From positions 1 to 34,440 of the forward strand of contig CACHRX010000012.1 in NCBI GenBank assembly GCA_902582385.1: 34,440 nt of DNA. The letters run 5' to 3'. The translations under genes were made by a program, and so were the position numbers. This document shows positions 1-6,221 of this stretch, piece after piece. Source of the DNA: an uncultured Pelagibacteraceae bacterium. GTDB lineage: Bacteria > Pseudomonadota > Alphaproteobacteria > Pelagibacterales > Pelagibacteraceae. The notes under the pieces are model-generated. The model saw only the letters and a list, made by a program, of their open reading frames with translations, was not told the DNA's origin and searched no databases. The stretch's first letter is position 1, and each line of letters starts with the position of its first letter.

Positions 1-82
1 TTAAAGTGTTAATTATTATTGACCCCCAGTAACCAGCACCTATAACAACTATTTTTTGTTTTTTATTTGAGAAACTAAACAT
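1..82 (-). CDS. NAD(P)-binding oxidoreductase, Gfo/Idh/MocA-like (partial, N-terminus only)
   Basis: Only the first 27 codons are inside the window; the gene continues past the left edge. They read as a lysine-rich start followed by a beta strand and the glycine-rich loop IVVIGAGYWG (residues 11-20), the classic dinucleotide-binding turn of a Rossmann fold. The GAGYWG form is typical of Gfo/Idh/MocA sugar-type dehydrogenases, which often sit in surface-polysaccharide clusters. That assignment rests on one motif, so the substrate and the exact family are unknown. The start codon is 37 bases past the end of the integrase gene, on the same strand. Confidence 0.55.
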   Translation of the reverse strand, partial: MFSFSNKKQKIVVIGAGYWGSIIINTL

Positions 83-119
83 TTTGATAAATTATTAGAA
101 TACTATTTTAAAACAATAA

Positions 120-1031
120 TTAAATCTTAACTTTATTTAAAGCATTATTTTTAAATAAATTTGCTTCCTGAATATATCTCCTGACCATTTGAGTAGTTTT
201 GTGACCAGTCATAGCCATTATGTTTCTTTCTTCTGCTCCAAATTCTGCAGCCGTAGTAGCAAATCCTGATCTTAAGCTATGTCCAGCATATTTAGATGCA
301 TCTAAACCAGCTTTCTCAGCATATCTTTTAATTACAAGTGCTACTGTTTTATCTGAAATACTAAAAATTCTATCTTCGTTTTTATTTTTATTTTTGAATA
401 TTGAATCAATATATTCTTTGAGCGCTATTACTGGACAAAATTCATTGTTATCAAAATAGGGGATTGCCTTAATAATTCCTTCTCCTGATTGATCAGTTTT
501 AGATCTTTTTATTAAAATTTTTACACCTTCGAAAACAAATTCAATATCATCATAGCATATGCTAACAAGCTCTGATCTTCTAAAGCCACCAGCAAAACCT
601 ACTAAAATAAGTGCTTTATCTCTTTTATTTTCTTTATCTATTGCTTTAATTATTAATTTTAAATCATTGATTAATATAGGTTTTTTGGGTTTTTGTCTTG
701 AACCCAGAGTTCTTTTAATTCCATGTAAATTTTCCATAATTATTGGGTGTTTTGTATCTAAATAGTGCCCTTTTAACTTATGAATAACACTAATTGAGGC
801 TATTCTTCTTTTCAATGTGCTAAATTTCGATAATTTAGAGAGATTAGTTATGTATAACGCAATAATTTTTGGCTGAGTGGGTATTGAAGAGAAGCCATTT
901 TTTGCACAAAATTTTGAGAAATCCTTAAAATCAGATTGATAAGCTCTCAAAGTATTAGCTGCTTTTGAATTTTTTAAATTTTTTAAAGTTTCTAATTCTA
1001 AGCTTTTTAAATCATTTATTAAATTACTCAT
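120..1031 (-). CDS. Tyrosine recombinase / site-specific integrase
   Basis: The 303-residue protein has the two-domain layout of phage-type integrases. Residues 1-110 are a helical SAM-like core-binding domain (NTLRAYQSDFKDF near 26-38). Residues 120-303 are the catalytic domain. The full catalytic set is visible: R151 in GGFRRSEL, K178 in RSKTDQ, H251 and R254 in HSLRSGF, H277 in TGHKTT and the nucleophile Y286 in VRRYIQE. Nothing is broken, so it should be active. It lies at the left edge of an accessory region and is probably the enzyme that moved it, although no tRNA target is visible. Its start is preceded by GGAAAT as a ribosome-binding site, which lies inside an inverted repeat at 1036-1064, so that repeat could control its own integrase. 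Confidence 0.93.
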   Translation of the reverse strand: MSNLINDLKSLELETLKNLKNSKAANTLRAYQSDFKDFSKFCAKNGFSSIPTQPKIIALYITNLSKLSKFSTLKRRIASISVIHKLKGHYLDTKHPIIMENLHGIKRTLGSRQKPKKPILINDLKLIIKAIDKENKRDKALILVGFAGGFRRSELVSICYDDIEFVFEGVKILIKRSKTDQSGEGIIKAIPYFDNNEFCPVIALKEYIDSIFKNKNKNEDRIFSISDKTVALVIKRYAEKAGLDASKYAGHSLRSGFATTAAEFGAEERNIMAMTGHKTTQMVRRYIQEANLFKNNALNKVKI

Positions 1032-1035
1032 ACTT

Positions 1036-1064
1036 ATTTCCGATAACCATTAATTATCGGAAAT
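1036..1064. repeat. Perfect 11-7-11 bp inverted repeat upstream of the integrase (candidate recombination core or operator)
   Basis: The left arm ATTTCCGATAA (1036-1046) and the right arm TTATCGGAAAT (1054-1064) are exact reverse complements around a 7-base spacer (1047-1053). Arms ending in TAA and beginning with TTAT, flanking a 6-8 base centre, are the layout of Xer dif sites and of tyrosine-recombinase crossover sites. The repeat ends 4 bases before the integrase start codon and its arm contains the Shine-Dalgarno-like GGAAA. It could therefore equally be an operator or an RNA hairpin limiting integrase translation. No second copy was seen in the window. Confidence 0.7.
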
Positions 1065-1110
1065 TATATAATAGATGATTTTTAATGTCAATAGTTTAAA
1101 TTAATTAGTT

Positions 1111-1287
1111 ATGGGTTCAATTGATGGAGAAATTCCTGCAGTATGGTTTTTGATCAGCTCAATTGGTTTTATTATTTTAAGTTATATTCAATATAAAAAT
1201 ACAGGAAAAAGCATTAATACAATTTTTTTAAGTATAATGGCTGTTTTATTTTTCTTAAGCTATTTTGTATTACTTTTTAAAGCTTGA
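1111..1287 (+). CDS. Small two-helix membrane protein, unknown function
   Basis: This 58-codon frame begins with ATG at 1111 and ends with TGA at 1285-1287. The product has two hydrophobic segments, about residues 10-26 (VWFLISSIGFIILSYI) and 38-57 (TIFLSIMAVLFFLSYFVLLF), separated by a short basic polar loop (QYKNTGKSIN). This is the pattern of a tiny inner-membrane hairpin protein. It stands divergent from the integrase and upstream of the GC-rich RNA block. No good Shine-Dalgarno precedes the ATG. I recognise no family. A chance open frame is possible, but the hydrophobic pattern with a polar turn makes a real gene more likely than not. Confidence 0.5.
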   Translation: MGSIDGEIPAVWFLISSIGFIILSYIQYKNTGKSINTIFLSIMAVLFFLSYFVLLFKA

Positions 1288-1375
1288 TTTATCCCCACTA
1301 TTCACAAGGAAATGAGAAAAATAATAGAATCACGTAAAAAGTGATACATTTAAAAATCAGTATTTGTTATGTTTA

Positions 1376-1562
1376 GGTGAATTAAGAGGCAACTCTTAAC
1401 TGGCCAATTGGAGAAAAACCGAGAGGTACAATTCCAGGGGGCAGAAAGCTTCACAAAGCATCGCTGAACATGTGGAGCGGGAGGCATGGCGGTAGCGCAT
1501 CAACGACGTGCCAAAACAACTGTTCTTTGCACCTTTAAAAGTGCAAGGAAACAGGGGTTTTT
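1376..1562 (+). ncRNA. Candidate structured non-coding RNA (GC-rich block), unidentified
   Basis: Bases 1381-1520 are about 51% G+C in a surrounding sequence far richer in A+T, the usual mark of a structured RNA in such genomes. Possible helices read directly from the sequence are TTAAGAG/CTCTTAA (1382-1388/1393-1399) with a GCAA tetraloop, CTGG/CCAG (1400-1403/1434-1437) enclosing ACC-GAGA-GGT (1418-1427), GCTT/AAGC (1448-1451/1456-1459), CGCT/AGCG (1462-1465/1476-1479), and GGCATG/CGTGCC (1483-1488/1507-1512). Two of the loops are of the GNRA type. A long terminator-like hairpin closes it at 1520-1562. It matches none of the riboswitch, tmRNA, RNase P, SRP or intron motifs I know. It may be a free small RNA or a leader of the alkyltransferase gene that starts at 1571. 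The plus strand is inferred from the hairpin followed by a T-run. Confidence 0.6.
1520..1562 (+). terminator. Intrinsic terminator-like hairpin before the alkyltransferase gene
   Basis: Bases 1520-1532 pair with 1541-1554 (CTGTT, C, TTTGCAC against GTGCAAG, G, AACAG) in a 13 bp stem with one bulged A at 1549 and an 8-base loop. After three more Gs, five Ts follow at 1558-1562. The T-run ends 8 bases before the ATG at 1571. It may end the upstream RNA, or act as an on/off expression platform for the gene. A fixed terminator this close to a start codon would leave no room for a promoter, which slightly favours attenuation. Confidence 0.6.
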
Positions 1563-1570
1563 AGCCAATA

Positions 1571-1846
1571 ATGAAACTTAAAGGCACAAAATTTCAATTA
1601 AAAGTTTGGAAATATCTCAAAACCATTCAAAAAGGTAAGGTAAAAACCTATAAACAGGTAGCTATTGGTATAAAAAGCCCTAAATCAGCTAGAGCTGTAG
1701 CTAATGCCTGTGCTAAAAACCCATATGCACCTAAAATACCTTGTCATAGGGTAATTAGGTCAGATGGAGGGCTTGGAGGTTACTCTGGAATAGGTGGAAC
1801 CAAGAAAAAGCTTAAATTATTAAGATCTGAAAAAGCACCTATTTAG
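1571..1846 (+). CDS. ogt: Methylated-DNA-protein-cysteine methyltransferase, active-site domain only (Ogt/MGMT or alkyltransferase-like)
   Basis: The 91-residue protein is essentially only the C-terminal DNA-binding and active-site domain of O6-alkylguanine-DNA alkyltransferases. It starts with the typical FQLKVWKYL helix. It has the helix-turn-helix arginine finger in SARAVANA (R41) and the acceptor cysteine in IPCHRVI (C58), followed by GGLGGYSGG-like residues that shape the alkyl pocket. With the cysteine present it should remove alkyl groups from guanine O6 in a suicide reaction, rather than act as a cysteine-free ATL sensor. It lacks the N-terminal ribonuclease-like domain of full-length Ogt (about 165-180 residues). 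No clear Shine-Dalgarno precedes the ATG, and a terminator-like hairpin ends 8 bases upstream, so regulated expression through the GC-rich leader is plausible. Confidence 0.88.
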   Translation: MKLKGTKFQLKVWKYLKTIQKGKVKTYKQVAIGIKSPKSARAVANACAKNPYAPKIPCHRVIRSDGGLGGYSGIGGTKKKLKLLRSEKAPI

Positions 1847-1858
1847 TCTTATTTTAAG

Positions 1859-1879
1859 GCTTTTTTGCTATAAAAAAGC
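1859..1879 (+). terminator. Perfect AT-rich hairpin after the alkyltransferase gene
   Basis: GCTTTTTT (1859-1866) is the exact reverse complement of AAAAAAGC (1872-1879) around a 5-base loop, 12 bases past the stop codon. It has only two G-C pairs per arm and no following T-run, so it is a weak terminator at best. Confidence 0.3.
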
Positions 1880-2343
1880 TAGTAAAATCAGCGTTTTTTA
1901 ATGATTTAAACCTTGAATAATCAAAATAGCTTAATTCACCCTTCAGTTGTACCGAATATGAGCCTTTACTAAAAAATGACCCTCCTATGGCCGTTTAAAG
2001 GGTATATTCAATTAGTGCATTCCTCTACTATTCAACAATATCAGTGGTTTTAGACTACCCTATTTTTAGGCAATTTTGATTATTAAGCAGCTCCAAAAGT
2101 CGCTATTTTAAACGATTATTTGATTTTCTTCCTCAAATAACAAATTTCATGAGTTTAAGTGATCTCTCTTTACAGCTAATAAGCTAAAATTTCATAAATT
2201 TTCAATATTTATAAAATTCAATTAATTTAATAATTACAATAATTTAAAAATATAACTTAAAGTAATACTTTATATATTAGTAAATAAATATTACCTATAT
2301 TTCATATAATATTGATCGAATAAAACAATAAAAATAAAGCATA
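1880..2343. other. Gene-free stretch of the island
   Basis: No plausible gene begins here. On the minus strand one reading frame is open from 1994 down to a stop at 1854-1856. Its composition looks somewhat protein-like (near the end it reads SYSVQLKGELSYFDYSRF), but it has no start codon and is closed upstream by a stop at 1995-1997. It could be the tail of a decayed gene. The part from 2180 to 2343 is almost pure A and T and shows nothing recognisable. Confidence 0.4.
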
Positions 2344-2367
2344 TTAACAAGTTTAAGAACTCGTTAA
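2344..2367 (-). terminator. Terminator of the four-gene ATPase operon
   Basis: Read on the minus strand, TTAACGAGTT pairs with AACTTGTTAA (one G-U pair) around a 4-base loop. It lies 15 bases past the stop of the last operon gene and is followed downstream by a T-rich run (TTTATTTTTATTGTTTTATT). Stem, loop and T-tract fit a rho-independent terminator, though the stem is AT-rich. Confidence 0.6.
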
Positions 2368-2382
2368 CACAGATGAAAATAG

Positions 2383-2706
2383 CTAATTAAGAAGTGATTT
2401 TTTAACAGTTATATCAAGTGGTAGATCGCCCTTTATAAGCCTAGATACATCATCAGGAGAGAGTTCTACGGTAGCTAAATTATGGTCTCTAGCGAACCTG
2501 ACTTCAGTTAAAAAGGACTTAATATCATCCTGATTAAAGTCTAAGCTTTCTAATAACCTTTCAGCTTCCCCTTCTCTTCTCGTAAATATCAAATGTTCAG
2601 CTAATGAGATGTATTTTGAAATTATTTTTTGACTTAATTTTCCTAGATATAATTTAGAGTATTTATTTTTTTTTACTAAAGGATGAGCAAAATCATTATT
2701 ATACAT
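2383..2706 (-). CDS. Small helical protein, fourth gene of the GHKL-ATPase operon, unknown
   Basis: This is a 107-residue soluble protein with no signal peptide or membrane segment. It appears largely helical: KLSQKIISKYISLAEHLIFTR (about 23-43) and EAERLLESL (47-55) are amphipathic, and the C-terminal part has many acidic residues. The start codon overlaps the stop of the upstream winged-helix gene by one base, so translation is probably coupled and the protein is likely part of the same system. I recognise no domain and no nuclease motif. A role as a subunit, adaptor or inhibitor of the system is inference from position only. The terminator-like hairpin at 2344-2367 ends the operon after it. 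Confidence 0.75.
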   Translation of the reverse strand: MYNNDFAHPLVKKNKYSKLYLGKLSQKIISKYISLAEHLIFTRREGEAERLLESLDFNQDDIKSFLTEVRFARDHNLATVELSPDDVSRLIKGDLPLDITVKKSLLN

Positions 2707-3392
2707 TAGTTATTTACCTGTTTAGGTCTTCTTTTTTTGATGTAATCAATTTCTTTATCAAATTTCTCTTTAAAAAATTTTTGTGCTTTGAGAAAATCGT
2801 TTAATTGTTTTTTTGTAAGGGTAATTTTTTCATCAAAATTTATATATTTATCTGCAGATTTAAACTCTTTTAATAAAAGACTGATCCAAGTATCTAATTG
2901 CATAAATTTTTCTGTTAAAGCTGGATATGTAACACTAGTTGATATACCCCAAAAATTACAAATTTGTTCAAAAGATACTTTGTTTAAATCCTCAGATTTC
3001 AAAATTTTTTGGGAAACTTCGCTTCTTAAAAAATACGCAATTTTATTATGAGCTTCTCTCAATATATTAACTTTTTGAGATTTTTTTTGGTCTTTATTAT
3101 TTAATAAATTTGATATTACATAATTGGTACCACTATCACTAATTTTATATTGTTTTTGTCCAATTTTTTTAATCCATCCATTCTTAATTAAAGGTCCGTT
3201 TTTATTCATTAAAAATGTATAGATTTGATTAGAGTTTGGATGATCTTTATAGCCCATTAAACAAAAGTCATCTTTATAAAGCTCCCAGCTTTTTACAGTT
3301 AAATCTTCAGCTGAAAAAACTTTTTTATTTTTTGCAAGTTCATAAGCTGAAATAAGTACTTTATCGGCTTGAGATATCTTCGATTTTATCAT
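2706..3392 (-). CDS. Winged-helix protein, third gene of the GHKL-ATPase operon
   Basis: In this 228-residue protein, residues 1-100 look like a winged helix. Helices run through KVLISAYELA and FSAEDLTVKSWELY, then a GYKDHPNSNQI turn, a recognition-like helix and a wing ending in KQYKISDSGTNYV. The middle (about 105-190) is helical, with a possible second helix-turn-helix (SFEQICNFWGISTSVTYPAL). The end is a basic coiled segment (FFKEKFDKEIDYIKKRRPKQ). The protein therefore probably binds DNA, either as target recognition for the ATPase or as regulator of the operon. From memory, such an N-terminal domain recurs in uncharacterised island proteins. Both junctions with its neighbours overlap by one base. 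Confidence 0.8.
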   Translation of the reverse strand: MIKSKISQADKVLISAYELAKNKKVFSAEDLTVKSWELYKDDFCLMGYKDHPNSNQIYTFLMNKNGPLIKNGWIKKIGQKQYKISDSGTNYVISNLLNNKDQKKSQKVNILREAHNKIAYFLRSEVSQKILKSEDLNKVSFEQICNFWGISTSVTYPALTEKFMQLDTWISLLLKEFKSADKYINFDEKITLTKKQLNDFLKAQKFFKEKFDKEIDYIKKRRPKQVNN

Positions 3393-5776
3393 TATTTAAT
3401 ATTAAAAATATCTGAACTCATTAATAGATCAATATGAGGTTCCATTATCTTATGAAACTTTGTTATTTCAAGATCTGTTAATCTTTTGAAGTCTTCCATG
3501 GTTTCAGGTGGGTCATCTTTTGAGTTTAATACATTAATTCTTCCCATAATCTCAAACCATTGTAAAATGATATACATTCTAAATTGTTTAGATTTTTCAC
3601 CGTCTTGAATTGCAATACCACGATTTTTAGTTTTAAAAAGCTTATTTGCTATTGGTGATTGCAAATTTATCCACCATATACCAGCTTCTTGATCCCATAA
3701 TCTCTGGTAAACTGGAGGAGCATCAGCACTAAGTAATACAGGTTCTTCGCTGCCATCTAGTAAAGGATCTGGATCTATACCACTGTATTTAACATCAGGA
3801 AATCCACCTTTATTGTCATTCTTTTTCTCATTATATAGAACTTCAACTTTTATAGTTTTACTTTCACAGTCATGTGTCATAGCACTAACTTCAGTTTTAC
3901 CCTCTTGTCTTCCAATAATCATGCCTGTTGAAGCTGTGTCAGCGATTTCAATATCATTTGAAATATAAGTGAGATATGGTTTATCTATATTTTTTCCATT
4001 TTCATCAAGACAAACTGGAGAAAGCATTAGTTTTGATCTTTCTTTAACGCTAACAATTTTCTTATCAAATGAAATTGAAGAAATCTTCTTAACATTTAAT
4101 TCGACTTTATTAGATAATTTATTATTTCGGAGTTCTTTGACTTGTAAAGTTACTTCACCTTCTTTAACAGCATAAAGTAAATTTAATTTTCTTTCGTGAT
4201 TATTAACAATTTTATTATTAGATATTTTAAATTCTAATCTAGGATTTTTAACTTCATAACCGTATTTATTTAAGCATTTTACATTAGGTCTAAAAGTTAC
4301 TCCTATTCCGCAATATTTTGAAAATAATGATAATTTTATCTCATCAACATCAGAAACTTTTTTCTTCCAATCATTTTCATCTTCTTCATCTTCCTCACCA
4401 TCTTTTTTATCTGGTGATTTTCCATTGCCTTTATTAATTCCAAATGGGTTTTGTAAAAATTTATTTTGCTTAATTATTTCTTCAAGTTTTTCACTAAATT
4501 GTTGAATATTTTCTTGTGATTTTTTACCAATTTGATCTTCATTCTTCTTTTGAAACTCTTCAGCAATTTCATCTATAATTTGGGCAATCCAATTTTTTAA
4601 AGCATTTATAAATGGACTATCATTAAATTCTCCCCTTGTATTAGATGCATATTTCCATAGTTCATCATGAAAAACATCTCCGTATAAGTGCCTTGGAAAA
4701 CCTAATGTATGTGGCGTAAGCTCACTTACTTTTATTCTTCCAACAGTTGCTCTAACTCCTTCAGATAATCTTCCTCGGATAAAATGCCTTTTATTACGGG
4801 CTTTCGTAAAATCTTTATCCCAAGATCTTATAACTAATTCTTTTATATTAGATTTACTAAAATCAATCATTTTACCACTCACAGGATCTTCTAAAGAGTC
4901 TGGTATTTTAAATGTTCTTGGTTTTTCAAAATCTTTATGTGGTATAAATTTTTCTGGTTCAAAAATATAAGAATCATTTGTTTTTTCTTTTAATAATTTG
5001 CCATTATGAATTGCATATAGGTTAACAAAATTTAATGGTTCTAGAGCTTCAGAATCTTTTATTAAATCATTAATTATATCTTTCTTTTTGATATTTCTAT
5101 TATGATCTAAAGGATTCTCTCCAATAAATAGAGTAAAACTTTTTGCATTCATGAAATCCTTAATTTCTTCTGGAAGATTGTTAATATCTATTTTAAATCT
5201 TTTTAATTCTGATCTAAGTTTTTGCTCCGGGTTTCCTAAGGGTTTTTCTTCATCAATTAAAAATCCTACATCTTTTTTAGATAAATCTGAAAAGTGAGAA
5301 TTTTTAGAAACAATATTAGATTCATAACCAAACATATTTAATTTGTTATCTAATGATGTTATCCATAAGGATTTATCAAAAAACTTTGCTCCATAAACTT
5401 TTCCACCATTACCATGTCCTGCCCATAAATCGTTTTTATTAACCAATTTATCATCCAAACCTGCTGTTGTTGAATTAAGTTTTTTAGCTTTAGAAACTCT
5501 GTCTCTGTCCATACCAACAAAATCTAAAAAACCAATTAAGCTTTTTTTCTCTTTTCCACCTTTGTCTCTAAGTAAAAGCACACAATTTCTATTATTTTCA
5601 TCCTTACCAGCTCTTAACATTGCTGATCCTGAGTTTTTTAGTAACTCTCTAATACCCTCATAATGGTAATTTAAAGTTTTTGCCGCTGCATCAAAACTCC
5701 CCTTGTAACTAATATCGAATTCAACTTTAGTATTTCTATTAATATCTTTCTTTGATTTCACTTCTATAGTTTCCAT
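3392..5776 (-). CDS. Large GHKL-type ATPase (MORC/MutL-like) with tandem Ig-like domains
   Basis: The 794-residue cytoplasmic protein begins with a GHKL (Bergerat) ATPase fold. The N-box is GIRELLKNSGSAM (41-53, E44 and N48), the D-x-x-G motif is LDFVGMD (84-90, D85 and G88) and the glycine lid is AGHGNGGKVYGA (119-130). Residues 290-380 contain conserved-looking basic stretches (RHFIRGRLSEGVRATVGRI) consistent with an S5-like transducer domain. A charged coiled segment (395-440) and an acidic linker (456-470) follow. Residues 488-563 and 564-646 look like two Ig-like domains; the second has the BIG2-like pattern YISNDIEIADTASTGMIIG. The tail (685-794, including GIWWINLQSPIA) is a separate domain I cannot name. 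GHKL ATPases of this kind are known to occur in restriction-modification operons, which fits the divergent methyltransferase. No nuclease motif is recognisable. Confidence 0.82.
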   Translation of the reverse strand: METIEVKSKKDINRNTKVEFDISYKGSFDAAAKTLNYHYEGIRELLKNSGSAMLRAGKDENNRNCVLLLRDKGGKEKKSLIGFLDFVGMDRDRVSKAKKLNSTTAGLDDKLVNKNDLWAGHGNGGKVYGAKFFDKSLWITSLDNKLNMFGYESNIVSKNSHFSDLSKKDVGFLIDEEKPLGNPEQKLRSELKRFKIDINNLPEEIKDFMNAKSFTLFIGENPLDHNRNIKKKDIINDLIKDSEALEPLNFVNLYAIHNGKLLKEKTNDSYIFEPEKFIPHKDFEKPRTFKIPDSLEDPVSGKMIDFSKSNIKELVIRSWDKDFTKARNKRHFIRGRLSEGVRATVGRIKVSELTPHTLGFPRHLYGDVFHDELWKYASNTRGEFNDSPFINALKNWIAQIIDEIAEEFQKKNEDQIGKKSQENIQQFSEKLEEIIKQNKFLQNPFGINKGNGKSPDKKDGEEDEEDENDWKKKVSDVDEIKLSLFSKYCGIGVTFRPNVKCLNKYGYEVKNPRLEFKISNNKIVNNHERKLNLLYAVKEGEVTLQVKELRNNKLSNKVELNVKKISSISFDKKIVSVKERSKLMLSPVCLDENGKNIDKPYLTYISNDIEIADTASTGMIIGRQEGKTEVSAMTHDCESKTIKVEVLYNEKKNDNKGGFPDVKYSGIDPDPLLDGSEEPVLLSADAPPVYQRLWDQEAGIWWINLQSPIANKLFKTKNRGIAIQDGEKSKQFRMYIILQWFEIMGRINVLNSKDDPPETMEDFKRLTDLEITKFHKIMEPHIDLLMSSDIFNIK

Positions 5777-6012
5777 TTATCTCTGCCTTTTTTTTGTTCT
5801 TCGAATTTATTTTTCAAAATTCTAAACTCTTCAGAGATATCATTAATGATTTTAGAGAATTCCTCAGGTTCATATTTGTAGTTGTTTTTATTAAGGAGAT
5901 TTTTAACAAGTCTAAGATGCTTTAATACATTGTTCACTCTTATAGGGGCCATTTTCATAAATCGTTCCCTTTTTTCCACAATGTTACCTCTTTTTTTCGT
6001 TTTTCCTTCCAT
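5764..6012 (-). CDS. Small basic helical protein, first gene of the GHKL-ATPase operon
   Basis: This 82-residue, strongly charged protein is likely two or three helices. A basic start (KTKKRG) is followed by REKRERFMKMAPIRVNNVL-type sequence and a helix EFSKIINDISEEFRILKNKF (54-73). From memory the RVNxxLKxLRLxxNLxNxxNYxY pattern recurs in small proteins near restriction or defence genes, but I cannot name the family. It has a good Shine-Dalgarno (AGGGGAAA just before the ATG), so it is the likely entry point for ribosomes on the operon. Its end overlaps the ATPase start by 13 bases. A structural subunit or controller role is inferred from position alone. Confidence 0.78.
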   Translation of the reverse strand: MEGKTKKRGNIVEKRERFMKMAPIRVNNVLKHLRLVKNLLNKNNYKYEPEEFSKIINDISEEFRILKNKFEEQKKGRDKWKL

Positions 6013-6221
6013 TTTCCCCTTTCTTAGGCTAATTAGTAGACATAGAAAGGAATACTGTACTAATTAGCCTTAATTTATAGCTATTTAACACCAAAAAAGG
6101 CATTATTTAGTACTATAATACAACTAAAAATAGACTTATTTAAGCTATTTAGTCTATTATTTAACTTCATATAATACATGGTTATTATATAGTACTTTAT
6201 AGAAAAAAAGTCAATAGGAAT
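6013..6221. promoter_or_regulatory. Divergent control region between the ATPase operon and the methyltransferase, with inverted repeats
   Basis: This 209-base spacer must hold promoters for both transcription units. It contains a perfect 13 bp inverted repeat, AGGCTAATTAGTA (6026-6038) and TACTAATTAGCCT (6058-6070), separated by 19 bases. A second repeat is AATAGACT/AGTCTATT (6129-6136/6151-6158). The palindrome TAGTACTA (6108-6115) is echoed by ATAGTACT at 6189-6196. Repeated TTAGTAC/GTACTAA words suggest operator boxes for a dedicated repressor, as C-proteins provide in restriction-modification systems. Which protein binds is unknown; the winged-helix gene product is one candidate. Confidence 0.55.

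Noticed and set aside
220..459. Plus-strand open frame opposite the integrase gene.
   Set aside because: It is a mirror frame of a well-conserved catalytic domain on the other strand; many similar frames lie opposite other genes and are explained the same way.
120..1031. The integrase as XerC or XerD housekeeping recombinase.
   Set aside because: It lies in an accessory region and its N-terminal domain and linker look phage-type; the dif-like repeat beside it is noted, but a housekeeping role is less likely than an island integrase.
1350..1487. A 45-codon minus-strand frame across the GC-rich block (begins MPPAPHVQRC).
   Set aside because: It has no ribosome-binding site, its composition is unlike any gene in the window, and it lies opposite helices that suggest an RNA, so it is best explained as an accidental frame in GC-rich sequence.
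1376..1562. The GC-rich block as tmRNA, RNase P RNA, SRP RNA, group I or II intron, or a TPP, FMN, cobalamin or glycine riboswitch.
   Set aside because: None of the defining conserved sequences (tag-coding region, P4 helix sequence, SRP tetraloop region, domain V, riboswitch boxes) is visible.
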